This document shows, piece by piece, positions 9,154-16,524 of a DNA stretch of 64,000 nt. Below the pieces are notes generated by a model. The model saw only the letters and a program-made list of their open reading frames with translations. It was not told where the DNA came from and made no database searches. How positions within the stretch are numbered: the first letter of the stretch is position 1; each line of letters begins with the position of its first letter. This DNA is from Robiginitomaculum antarcticum DSM 21748 (GTDB taxonomy: Bacteria; Pseudomonadota; Alphaproteobacteria; Caulobacterales; Maricaulaceae): contig NZ_KB823014.1 of the NCBI RefSeq assembly GCF_000365025.1, positions 62,001 to 126,000 on the forward strand, written 5' to 3'. Made by a program: the position numbers and the translations under genes.

Positions 9154-10229
9154 GCCGCGGCTATCTGTTTGTCTCTGAGAATCCCGATGAAAGCTGGCTC
9201 TGGCTGGACAGCGGCGCAGCGCATGGTGAGCAGATTGAGGGCGCGCAAAAGCAGGTTTTTGGAGGCACGTTAACCGAACCCCCTATTATCGTCTTGCCGG
9301 GGCAATTGGTCAAAGCGTTACAGCTTGACCTGCCCAAATTGCGGCCTGCGCAGATGCGCGAAGCCGCCCGTTTCGGCGCGGAAGATAAGCTTGGTAGCGC
9401 GGCGGGCCAAATGCATATCGCGCTTCCCAAAGGCGACCAATCCTTAACGCTAGCCTGTGATCGCGATATGCTGGCCGCGCAGCTTTCGGCGCTCAATGCG
9501 GCGTCTATTTCGCCAACGGACATTTACGCGGATTTTGACCTCGTCGCGGCGGGCACTGCGCCGGTGCGCTTTTTAGAGCAGGTGATTTTATCCGCCCCGA
9601 GCGCTTATACCGAAGATGCCGGATGGGATACCAATATGACGGCGCGCGCGAATACCGTCGACGCCACGCAAATTGCGGCGCTGTTCAATCCGTCTCAAGC
9701 GACCAATTTATTGCAGGATGACTACGCGCCGCGCCGCGCCTTATTCGGCGAGCGTGCTGGGCAGATGGATATCTTAAGACCTGTCGCGGCAGCGCTGTTA
9801 TTTACCGGAATTGCTGCGCTACTGTTTGACATATCCCGCCTGCGCGCTGAGCAAATGCAGATATCGTCCCTGCGCGCGGATACGGCCCGTCTTTACACTG
9901 CGGCTACCGGTGAGACCGCGCCGCCTGATCCTGCCCGCGCCCTGCGCAGAAGCGTGGATAGCGGCGCGGATATATCTGTGACCTACGCCCGGCTCTCCGC
10001 TATTGCCCTGTCTGCTGTACAAGCCACAAATGGCGTGCAGCTTGAAAATTTGCGTTATGACGCCGGCAATAACCGCCTCGTTTTGACGCTGAATTATTCC
10101 GCCTTTGAAACCGCCTCCGCATTTCAGCAGGCCGTAGCCGCTCGCGGCGGAAACCTGTCTGTCGGCGGCGTCAGGGAGCAGAACGGCGTATTGGTCGGTG
10201 AAGCTGTACTCAGCGGGGATGCATCATGA
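9150..10229 (+). CDS. gspL: T2SS inner-membrane protein GspL
   Basis: 359 residues. The N-terminal ~200 residues form a divergent actin-like cytoplasmic domain (the region ILPGQLVKALQLDLPKLRPAQ is typical of the GspE-binding part). One membrane segment follows near residues 213-230 (PVAAALLFTGIAALLFDI), then a periplasmic ferredoxin-like domain. It links the ATPase to GspM and GspC. It overlaps both neighbours by four bases. Confidence 0.88.
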   Translation: MSRGYLFVSENPDESWLWLDSGAAHGEQIEGAQKQVFGGTLTEPPIIVLPGQLVKALQLDLPKLRPAQMREAARFGAEDKLGSAAGQMHIALPKGDQSLTLACDRDMLAAQLSALNAASISPTDIYADFDLVAAGTAPVRFLEQVILSAPSAYTEDAGWDTNMTARANTVDATQIAALFNPSQATNLLQDDYAPRRALFGERAGQMDILRPVAAALLFTGIAALLFDISRLRAEQMQISSLRADTARLYTAATGETAPPDPARALRRSVDSGADISVTYARLSAIALSAVQATNGVQLENLRYDAGNNRLVLTLNYSAFETASAFQQAVAARGGNLSVGGVREQNGVLVGEAVLSGDAS

Positions 10230-10696
10230 GGCTTTCTGATATCGGCTTTCTGAGAAACCGCGCGCCGCGTGAACGGGCCCTGGTGTTGGGCGCATTGAGC
10301 CTCGGCATTGTGTTTTTGCTCTTTCAATTCATATTGATGCCTTACCTTACCTATCGCAGCGAGACGGCCTCGGCGCTACAAAAAGCTAAACAGGATTTCG
10401 CTTATGTCACGCGTATGGCGCCGCAGGCCGGCGGGCCGCAGACCGCCGCGCGCCGGCCTTTTACCCGCGAAGTCTTGATTGAGCAGGCCCGCGCCGACGA
10501 TCTGTCTATTAGCCGCGTACAGCCTGCGGCCAACGGCATGGTCACAGTCTGGTTTGATGACCAAAGCGCGGCAGGCGTGCTCGGCTTCATGAGGAAGATT
10601 GAAAGCAGCTATGAGACCGATATTGATCAAGTCATCCTGTCGAGGCGCGCCGGTGGACTGATTACGGCGCAAATTACCTATCGCGCCGGAGAGTAA
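10226..10696 (+). CDS. gspM: T2SS inner-membrane protein GspM
   Basis: 156 residues. A basic N-terminus, one membrane segment near residues 18-37 (ALVLGALSLGIVFLLFQFIL), a short coiled-coil (SETASALQKAKQDF) and a small periplasmic ferredoxin-like domain are all as expected for GspM, the GspL partner. Assignment rests on layout and position as well as sequence, because GspM is poorly conserved. It overlaps gspL by four bases, and gspN follows directly. Confidence 0.88.
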   Translation: MRLSDIGFLRNRAPRERALVLGALSLGIVFLLFQFILMPYLTYRSETASALQKAKQDFAYVTRMAPQAGGPQTAARRPFTREVLIEQARADDLSISRVQPAANGMVTVWFDDQSAAGVLGFMRKIESSYETDIDQVILSRRAGGLITAQITYRAGE

Positions 10697-11405
10697 ATGC
10701 GCGCTCTGATCGTCATTTTGGCCGCAATGGTCAGCGCCTATGCAGTTCTCGCGTTTTTTCCGGCCCAATGGGCAGCCGCTCTGGCGCTACCGCAGGACGC
10801 GCGCAGGCAAGCGCAATTTACCGGTACGGTCTGGCGCGGCGAGGTCAAGCCTAACGTCAAGCTCGGGCTTGCGCCGATCGTTTACACTTTATCGCCAAAG
10901 GCTCTCATAAGCGGCGGGGATTATTTTGAGTTTAGGTCAAATGGGGCACTAATATTGCGCGGCAGCGGGTCGCATAAACGCGTAAATTCACTTCATATTT
11001 CCGGCCCCTCTTATCGCCTTTGGCCCTACTGATCCGCGTCTGGGCGGTCTGCTCGGGGACATCAAACTGGATATGAAGGACTTCATTTTCGAGCCATTTT
11101 TCCGAAGCGGCAGGGGGACATCCAGCACTGACATATTGGCCCGAAACCAGAGTTATCTCAATTGAACGGGACCGGTTTTATCGGGGCCGCTTGCCTGTGA
11201 AAACGGCGTGCTCACCGCGCGGCTCAGCGGCGCACAAGGCCAAAGCCGCATTGACCTGACCCTGCAATTTTACGGGAATGGCACATATAGCGCCGATATT
11301 GTCGCGACCTCGCCCGATCCCGGTATAGCGCCTTATCTACAAAGCTTCGGCTTTTCCGGCGACGCCTCGCGCCTATCGCTGGCGGAGACAGGCAATTGGC
11401 GCTAG
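10697..11405 (+). pseudogene. gspN: T2SS protein GspN, broken
   Basis: The first frame encodes a membrane anchor and a beta-rich GspN-like region (TGTVWRGEVKPNVKLGLAP) but stops at 11,032. The protein continues in another frame from about 11,005 (AFGPTDPRLGGLLGDIKLDM), so there is a frameshift near 11,000-11,010. That second frame is cut by an in-frame TGA at 11,163-11,165 and then resumes (TGPVLSGPLACENGVLTARL) to TAG at 11,403-11,405. Two independent lesions argue for decay rather than one sequencing error. GspN is dispensable or absent in many T2SSs, so the rest may still work. Confidence 0.85.
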
Positions 11406-11413
11406 GCTGAGCT

Positions 11414-11878
11414 ATGAGATACGCCATAATCCTACTGATATCGACGCTGAGTCTCGGCTCGTGTCAGACGGCGGCTCCGCTGGAGACGACGCAAACACAG
11501 CCTGCGACGCAAAGGCCGGAGCAGCTTTCGCCGCAGACTCTAGCCCGTGGAGATTGCGCGATGTTCGTGTGGGAGCGCGCGGCGCCCAATCGCTTCATTT
11601 TATTTACCCAATCGCGTACGGGCGCGGGCGTCTGGTATGACGGGTCTAAATCTGTATCCGTCACTATTGACGCGGCGTCCGGGGAGGTTGAGCAGGGCCA
11701 AAGCCCTCAGCAAAGCCTGTCCGGCGCAGATGCCGCGCTGGATATCCGCCTTGTCGACGCGCAGTCCATTACGGGCGGCACGCGTTATAGCGGTGGACGT
11801 TTGCGGGTTACCAGCGCCCAGGAATGGGAGCGTTTTATCCCCGTTGTTGGATTGTCGAGCTGTAATATAGAGCCCTAA
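11414..11878 (+). CDS. Small lipoprotein in the T2SS cluster, unknown function
   Basis: 154 residues. A signal peptide with lipobox (LSLGSC) gives acylation at Cys17. The mature part has two further cysteines (GDCAMFVWE and LSSCNIEP) that could pair, and a predicted beta-rich domain (NRFILFTQSRTGAGVWYDG). I do not recognise the family with certainty. It follows gspN by eight bases on the same strand and is the last gene before the convergent gspO, so it probably belongs to the T2SS operon. A role as an outer-membrane accessory or pilotin for GspD is conceivable, but this is inferred from position and size only. Confidence 0.75.
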   Translation: MRYAIILLISTLSLGSCQTAAPLETTQTQPATQRPEQLSPQTLARGDCAMFVWERAAPNRFILFTQSRTGAGVWYDGSKSVSVTIDAASGEVEQGQSPQQSLSGADAALDIRLVDAQSITGGTRYSGGRLRVTSAQEWERFIPVVGLSSCNIEP

Positions 11879-11889
11879 TATTTCGGGCC

Positions 11890-12372
11890 TTAATAGCCCG
11901 ATAATGTCAGGCCTATCCACGTTAAAAATATGCCGGCGCTTAAAAACGGCCCGAACGGCAACTGCCCGTTTTCGCTCTTTGCCCGCATAGACGGCAGAAT
12001 GAGCAGAGATAAAGCGCCTGCGCTGGCAATCAGGACGATAAAGGGAAGTGCGAATGCTCCGCACCACGCGCCGCCGACAGCGAGCATTTTCGCGTCGCCG
12101 CGCCCCAGACCGTCGCGCCCGCGCAGACGTTTGTAGCCCAGTTCCAAAATGACGAAAACGCCGTACCCTATGGCCGCGCCGAGCAGGGCGGACATAAGCG
12201 CGTCGATGAAAAAGCTATAAACCAAACCCGCTATAATCAGCGGGAAAGTGAGCCTATTCGGAAGGCGGAATGTCCGCCAGTCAATCACGGACAATGCCAG
12301 AAGTCCCGCGAGCAAGACCGCGCCGCCGCCCATATTAATCCAGTTTATATTATCCAGTGAAAAGCTCTCCAT
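11890..12372 (-). CDS. gspO: Prepilin peptidase, peptidase domain only (GspO)
   Basis: 160 residues from ATG 12372. It is an A24-family aspartic protease that cleaves prepilin leaders at the inner membrane. The two catalytic Asp motifs are visible: LSVIDWRTFRLPNRLT and GLGRGDAKMLAVGG. Several hydrophobic segments surround them. The N-terminal cytoplasmic domain of bifunctional PilD/GspO, with its zinc cysteines and N-methylase, is absent, so size and layout are like CpaA/TadV peptidases. An upstream GTG or ATG could extend the frame but adds unrelated cysteine-rich sequence. It is convergent with the lipoprotein gene and divergent from gspC, with 73 bases between starts. Confidence 0.9.
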   Translation of the reverse strand: MESFSLDNINWINMGGGAVLLAGLLALSVIDWRTFRLPNRLTFPLIIAGLVYSFFIDALMSALLGAAIGYGVFVILELGYKRLRGRDGLGRGDAKMLAVGGAWCGAFALPFIVLIASAGALSLLILPSMRAKSENGQLPFGPFLSAGIFLTWIGLTLSGY

Positions 12373-12445
12373 AGGGCGGCTTAAATAGCGCTCACGCTTC
12401 ACGCAAGCGCATTGATAAACCGCCGCCCGCGCGATACACGGATAT

Positions 12446-13270
12446 ATGACCTCACGCTCGACAGCATCGCCCGCCATGACATGGGCCGCGCGCCTTGCCG
12501 CTCTGCTGATTGCTGCGCTCGGTGTGTTTTACATTGTGCGGGCGGTGATGCTGTTTCTTGCGCCGACATCTTATTGGGCCGCGCCCCACATTCGCGGTGG
12601 TGACAGCGTTCCGGTCGCGCGCGCAATCGTGACTGTAGATCCGGCATTTGATCCGTTTTATCGTGATGAGCAGCAGTCGCAATCGGGGCAAAGTTTCGAA
12701 GACGCGCCGGAAACGACGCTGAACCTGACCCTTGTCGGCCGTATTACGGGTGACGGCGGACGCGCTATTTTGCAAACTCCAGACGGCGTGCAGCGCGGCT
12801 ATGCTGTCGGCGAAGAGATCATAAATGGCGTAACGCTACAGGCGATTAATCCGGGCTATATTGTTATTTTGCAAAATGGCGCGCCGGAGCGTTTGACCAT
12901 TACTGATAAGGGCGGCGTCATGTCTGCGGCGCTCCCGGATATGCCAGCGGATATTCCCAATAGTGTTGGCACAGATATCGATTTTAATCCCGCAGAGTTT
13001 CTGACCGAGACAAATATCACGCCCGTGCGCGGTGATGATGGTGCCGTGCAAGGCTACCGGATTACCGAGCGCATTTCGACGGCTGACCTTTCGCGTTATA
13101 GTCTACGCAGCGGCGATGTGATCACGGCTGTTAACGGCGCAGATATTACGCAGGGCCGGCCTGAATTCGGGCCATTATTCAATGACGCTAAACGCAGTGG
13201 AAGATTAGAACTTACCGTTATACGTGAAGGCGTAGAATATACTCGAACTGTGATTGTGAAGACCGAGTGA
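12446..13270 (+). CDS. gspC: T2SS inner-membrane protein GspC with PDZ domain
   Basis: 274 residues. A short cytoplasmic tail precedes one membrane segment (RLAALLIAALGVFYIVRAVM). A homology region follows (about 90-150: LNLTLVGRITGDGGRAILQ, YAVGEEIINGVTLQAI), then a C-terminal PDZ domain (about 195-270: YSLRSGDVITAVNGADI). GspC bridges the inner-membrane platform to the secretin and recruits substrates. Placing gspC last and apart from gspD is unusual compared with the enterobacterial order C-D-E, but it is seen in some alphaproteobacteria. ATG 12476 is an alternative start. Confidence 0.93.
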   Translation: MTSRSTASPAMTWAARLAALLIAALGVFYIVRAVMLFLAPTSYWAAPHIRGGDSVPVARAIVTVDPAFDPFYRDEQQSQSGQSFEDAPETTLNLTLVGRITGDGGRAILQTPDGVQRGYAVGEEIINGVTLQAINPGYIVILQNGAPERLTITDKGGVMSAALPDMPADIPNSVGTDIDFNPAEFLTETNITPVRGDDGAVQGYRITERISTADLSRYSLRSGDVITAVNGADITQGRPEFGPLFNDAKRSGRLELTVIREGVEYTRTVIVKTE

Positions 13271-13297
13271 AACTGATTTTGAACTGATCGCCGCCCC

Positions 13298-13436
13298 ATG
13301 TTCGTCTATTCCATAATACGCAAGCACATCATGGAAATTTAAGTGCTAACGCACCGTTTTGAAGTCTACCCATTGTGTCATGATTATCTCCCGTGACTGA
13401 AATTTAGGGAGACGTTATTTTAGCATAATCTGTATT
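13298..13436. repeat. Direct repeat B (pair with 1278-1425)
   Basis: It is the same-orientation partner of repeat A, beginning 28 bases after the gspC stop. Its right end cuts the Rhs core frame of the next gene, whose last native residues are GGQVSAK before an unrelated tail. It contains a small stem (TCTCCC 13387-13392 with GGGAGA 13407-13412). It has no open frame. Confidence 0.65.
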
Positions 13437-13749
13437 GGTCTTGTTTTGCGCTGACCTGCCCGCCGAGGCGCAGATAGGTAAATTGGTCATTGCCCGTGAG
13501 CGGATCAACCATAGAGACGAGGCCGGAGCTGTCATAAATATTATAGATCGTCTCCCCATTCATCACGGATTTCACGCGCTTTAGACTTTGGAGGAGGTTA
13601 GCTGTGCTGACAAATCGATCCTGTGAATCGATTTGAACCGGAAAAGGCGTTGGCAGACGCCCGTCATACCCATAAGCCGCGCTGCCCCACGGCCCGGTCG
13701 AGATGAATAAGGTCAGAATGGTGAGGATAATGGGTTTTATAAAAGCCAT
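13420..13749 (-). pseudogene. Signal peptide plus Rhs core fragment, truncated
   Basis: From ATG 13749 the frame encodes a Sec-type signal peptide (MAFIKPIILTILTLFIST, then a small-residue cleavage region) and the start of an Rhs core: YNIYDSSGLVSMVDPLTGND and FTYLRLGGQVSAK. It then ends in a short foreign tail (QDQYRLC) because repeat B interrupts it. The matching core segment in the gene at 15,067-16,146 continues into the full Rhs-associated core. A GTG at 13,776 is another possible start. The first ~75 bases belong to repeat R1. This is the 3'-most member of the Rhs array. Confidence 0.7.
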
Positions 13750-13950
13750 GATACAGAGATAACAGATTGCACCCAAAGAGTCCCGGGGGATGGCAAAGCG
13801 GGACTACTTTGGCCCACTCAATAAGCTACCCGCTTTCGCGGGCACAGACTCCAAATCAGAAACTCCGCTCATCCCGGACTTGAGCCGGGATAGCGTCGAA
13901 GTGGGCCACAAGGCACGCTTCGCTTTATCTTGCTCCGCACCTATTCTGAC
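13676..13950 (-). repeat. Rhs-array repeat R1 (leader plus intergenic repeat)
   Basis: This stretch matches 14,532-14,815 along its whole length. The part coding for the signal peptide and about 40 bases upstream is almost identical, and the rest is roughly 80 percent alike. In the direction of transcription it starts inside the last codons of an immunity gene (KEKGSE then stop) and ends within the leader of the next toxin gene. It includes a strong stem, ATCCCGG...CCGGGAT, near 13,871-13,891. It is a substrate for recombination between cassettes. Confidence 0.8.
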
Positions 13951-14204
13951 CCTTTTTCCTTCTCAACCTGCCTTTTATCAAAACGACTAATGAGGGCTAA
14001 CATCAAGAACGTCAGCACAAATATGAAAGCAAGCCATCCTGCCTCAACATACCATCTTTCCATTGTCTGTGCGAAGCCATTTGAAAATAAGACCAATAAA
14101 AATCTCATCACAAATAGCACCATAGCTATTTTTGTAGATGCCCACATAATCGATTTTATTGAAGTCACGGTCTCGACCATCTTAATAGTTTCTTTCTGGA
14201 TCAA
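13941..14204 (-). CDS. Probable membrane immunity protein, cassette 3
   Basis: 87 residues with two membrane segments (IAMVLFVMRFLLVLFSNGFA and LAFIFVLTFLMLALISRF) and a charged tail. It starts inside the 3' end of the preceding toxin frame (about 23-base overlap) and ends in the shared KEKGSE codons of repeat R1. Position directly after an Rhs tip and overlap with it are typical of immunity genes. I do not recognise a named family. A membrane location would fit protection against a membrane-acting toxin. It looks intact although its toxin is frameshifted. Confidence 0.6.
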   Translation of the reverse strand: MIQKETIKMVETVTSIKSIMWASTKIAMVLFVMRFLLVLFSNGFAQTMERWYVEAGWLAFIFVLTFLMLALISRFDKRQVEKEKGSE

Positions 14205-14605
14205 TCATTGGTTCGGGTTGCACCATGTCTGATAATTGGCCAGCAGCATCATTTATTGCCGCTCCTGCATCTTGTAGGGTGTTTGATACTGCATCGACCG
14301 CACCAGGAATTTGATTCACTACTGCATTACCTAAAGCGGCAGTCCCGGCGGTAACCACATTCCCTGCAGCTTCACTCTTCAATATGGAGCCGCCAATTAG
14401 CGCCAGCTTGACCTCCAACTAATGTAGAAGTTGCTGCGACTGTAGCCCCAGCTATACCTCTTGTCACGATATCTCCTGCTGAACCACCACTAACAGTAGA
14501 TTTAATTGCACCATCTGCTCCTCCCAAAAATGCCGCGCCGCCCCACGGCCCGGTCGAGATGAATAAGGTCAGAATGGTGAGGATAATGGGTTTTATAAAA
14601 GCCAT
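14182..14605 (-). pseudogene. Signal peptide joined to toxin tip, frameshifted (cassette 3)
   Basis: The same signal peptide as at 13,749 is joined directly to a Gly/Ala-rich region (GGADGAIKSTVSGGSAG, TRGIAGATVAATSTLVGGQA) without any Rhs core. The frame is lost near 14,405-14,413. The other frame takes over (LIGGSILKSEAAGNVVTAG ... MVQPEPMIDPERNY) and ends at 14,182, so one base has been gained or lost. The composition resembles the tip of the gene at 15,067-16,146. Fusion of leader to tip looks like the product of deletion or displacement by recombination. Confidence 0.65.
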
Positions 14606-14815
14606 GATACAGAGATAACAGATTGCACCCAAAGAGTCCCGGGTGATGGCAAAGAGGGGACGACTTTGTCCCGGTAAATAAGTTACCCGCTTTCACGGGC
14701 ACAGGCTCCAAATCAGAGACTCCGCTCATCCCGGACTTGATCCGGGATAGCGTCGAAGTGGGACAGAATGGTCGCTTCACTTTATATTGCCCTACACCTA
14801 TTCTGTCCTTTTTTT
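14532..14815 (-). repeat. Rhs-array repeat R2
   Basis: It is the partner of R1 (13,676-13,950), lying between the cassette 2 immunity gene and the cassette 3 leader. It contains the signal-peptide codons, the stem around 14,728-14,748, and the box CCTATTCTGTCCTTTTT at its far end. Confidence 0.8.
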
Positions 14816-14824
14816 ACTATTTCA

Positions 14825-15067
14825 CTATTCATTTTTCCTGTTACGAAAATCATAAAGTAACGCCCACAGTAATGGCGTTATTATAAGAAGAAAATAAAAC
14901 AATAATGATGGCGGATAGATGAGTATTTTTAAGAAGTAAGATGGAAATTCCATCAAAGTGATACCATATATAGGAAGACTAATTAGTCCTCCCAAAAAAA
15001 CAACGGCAAAGAATATGGTGGAAAATATTCCACCTAATTTCAAAGCGGCTTTAACATTTTCACTCAT
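14825..15067 (-). CDS. Probable membrane immunity protein, cassette 2
   Basis: 80 residues with two to three hydrophobic segments (IFSTIFFAVVFLGGLISLPI and LIYPPSLLFYFLLIITPLLW) and a charged tail. Its ATG overlaps the TAA of the Rhs gene (TAATG), so the two are translationally coupled. Low G+C compared with neighbours. Unrecognised family. An immunity role is inferred from coupling and from the membrane-like nature of the toxin tip upstream. Confidence 0.62.
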   Translation of the reverse strand: MSENVKAALKLGGIFSTIFFAVVFLGGLISLPIYGITLMEFPSYFLKILIYPPSLLFYFLLIITPLLWALLYDFRNRKNE

Positions 15068-16146
15068 TACCGATTTTCCTCTATATCTGCTTTAGGTGGA
15101 GGAATTGCATTGCCCCCTTCTGTAACACCAGAGCCAACAGCCGCGCCTAATGCTTCACCCGCAATTACGCCTGCACCATTCAAATTGCCTGCACCTCCAA
15201 ATGCAGAAGCCTTAGTCAAAGCCTTTCCGATAATTGGTGATGCGCCCCCTCCAATGCCTGCGCCAAGAGCACCAGTTGCCATATTGATACTACCATTTCT
15301 GCCAATTGTTTCTGCGGCTGCTCCATCCGCAATATCGTTGGTTATACCAACTATAGCATTGCCAGTCGCTGCAACAGCCGCTGATGGTAAAGCAATTGTT
15401 GCGGCAGCACCTGCACCTGTAGCTCCTGTTAGACCAACGACTCCAGCAGCAGCCCCTCCAGTTAAACCGACAGCACCTCCAACAAAAGCGCCCTTACCAG
15501 CCCTTGAGCCTATCTTACCCCAATCTAATTTTCGACCAGGGTTCGCTTTGTGTTGTTTGTAGGCTTCAATTCCGCCGCCTACCGCGCCTCCAACAACAGC
15601 CCCTACTGCTCCAGTGATAAGCATTGCGAATTCGCCATCCGGGTCAATCTTGTTAATAGGATCATTCGTTACGTAAGCATATCTATTGAACATGCCCGGC
15701 GTGCTTGGCGTCACATTTACCGGATCAATGCTGAGGAACCGTCCGATGTTTGGATCATAATAGCGCGCCTGCATATAGGTCAGCCCTGTGGCGCTATCGT
15801 AGATATGTCCCGTAAAGGCGGCTTGGTTGTCCAGCGCGGTGGGGTTGAGCAGTTTCTCGCCATAAGGCGTATAGCGCTCGCGCCAAGCCACATTGCCTGC
15901 GCTGTCTGTGCCCGCGACGGGGCTGCCCAGATGATCGGTATGGGTATATTCGATCACCGGCGCGGTGAGATTAGACGGTTGGCGGTGTATTTTCGCGCTG
16001 ACATTGCCGCCGTGGCGAACATAAGTAAATTGGTCATTGCCCATGAGCGGATCGACCATTGAGATGGAGTGTCGAATTTTATTCAGTGAATCAAATTTGG
16101 ACTGCGCTTGGGGCAAAAGATTTATCTTTTGGGGAAAAGATTCCAT
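15067..16146 (-). CDS. Short Rhs protein with hydrophobic Gly/Ala-rich tip (cassette 2)
   Basis: 359 residues. Residues ~30-165 are an Rhs-associated core: SMVDPLMGNDQFTYV, EYTHTDHLGSPVAGTD, YGEKLLNP, GLTYMQARYYDPNIGRFLS and DPINKIDPDGE. The tip after the DPDG hinge has several Gly/Ala-rich hydrophobic stretches (MLITGAVGAVVGGAVGGG, GLTGATGAGAAATIALPSAA). Rhs proteins are normally over 1,000 residues with many YD repeats; this one has almost none and lacks the signal peptide of its neighbours, so it is probably an orphan tip. The tip suggests a membrane-active toxin, which the coupled membrane protein downstream would neutralise; that is inference. Confidence 0.72.
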   Translation of the reverse strand: MESFPQKINLLPQAQSKFDSLNKIRHSISMVDPLMGNDQFTYVRHGGNVSAKIHRQPSNLTAPVIEYTHTDHLGSPVAGTDSAGNVAWRERYTPYGEKLLNPTALDNQAAFTGHIYDSATGLTYMQARYYDPNIGRFLSIDPVNVTPSTPGMFNRYAYVTNDPINKIDPDGEFAMLITGAVGAVVGGAVGGGIEAYKQHKANPGRKLDWGKIGSRAGKGAFVGGAVGLTGGAAAGVVGLTGATGAGAAATIALPSAAVAATGNAIVGITNDIADGAAAETIGRNGSINMATGALGAGIGGGASPIIGKALTKASAFGGAGNLNGAGVIAGEALGAAVGSGVTEGGNAIPPPKADIEENR

Positions 16147-16223
16147 AACGATCTGATAGTGTCGAAGTGAGTCACATGACCCGCTTCGCTTTATCTTGTT
16201 CTACACCTATTCTAACCCTTTTT
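16147..16223 (-). repeat. Rhs-array repeat R3, short copy
   Basis: It matches the distal part of R1 and R2: GTCGAAGTG, CGCTTCGCTTTATCTTG and the box CTATTCTAACCCTTTTTC. Its far end holds the last codons of the cassette 1 immunity gene. The leader part of the repeat is missing here. Confidence 0.65.
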
Positions 16224-16524
16224 CTTTAAAATTCCCGTTCCTTAATTTTTCCGCTAAATCTCTAAGTGCTTGCTCACCCTCCTTGGAACACCATCTCTTT
16301 TTCGGGTTTTTCGCAGGATATTTTTTCGCAATTGCAATAACTTCTTGCCGCACATTTTCAACATTAGTATACTTGGATTCAAATATAGTAAAGTCTTCCC
16401 ATTCATACGGGCCCTGATTTTTTGCTCCAGACAATGCATCATCTATGAAATCGGCAAGTTTCGCATTGTTTCTAAGCGGGTCTGTGAAGTCACTATTAAA
16501 ATATTTAAAGATCGAACAAATCAT
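16207..16524 (-). CDS. Probable immunity protein, cassette 1
   Basis: 105 residues, soluble and charged, without signal peptide or membrane segment (FKYFNSDFTDPLRNNAKLAD, WEDFTIFESKYTNVENVRQE). It starts within the last codons of the toxin frame (toxin stop at 16,505-16,507) and ends in codons KEKGLE of repeat R3. The partner toxin is therefore probably a cytoplasmic enzyme. The family is not recognised. It appears intact. Confidence 0.6.
   Translation of the reverse strand: MICSIFKYFNSDFTDPLRNNAKLADFIDDALSGAKNQGPYEWEDFTIFESKYTNVENVRQEVIAIAKKYPAKNPKKRWCSKEGEQALRDLAEKLRNGNFKEKGLE

Noticed and set aside
1278-13436. Repeats A and B as ends of an insertion sequence or composite transposon
   Set aside because: No terminal inverted repeats, no transposase and no target duplications are visible; kept only as direct repeats of unknown nature.
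15110-15562. 150-residue Ala/Pro-rich frame opposite the Rhs tip
   Set aside because: It is the complement of Gly/Ala-rich codons of the Rhs tip and has no start signal or domain.
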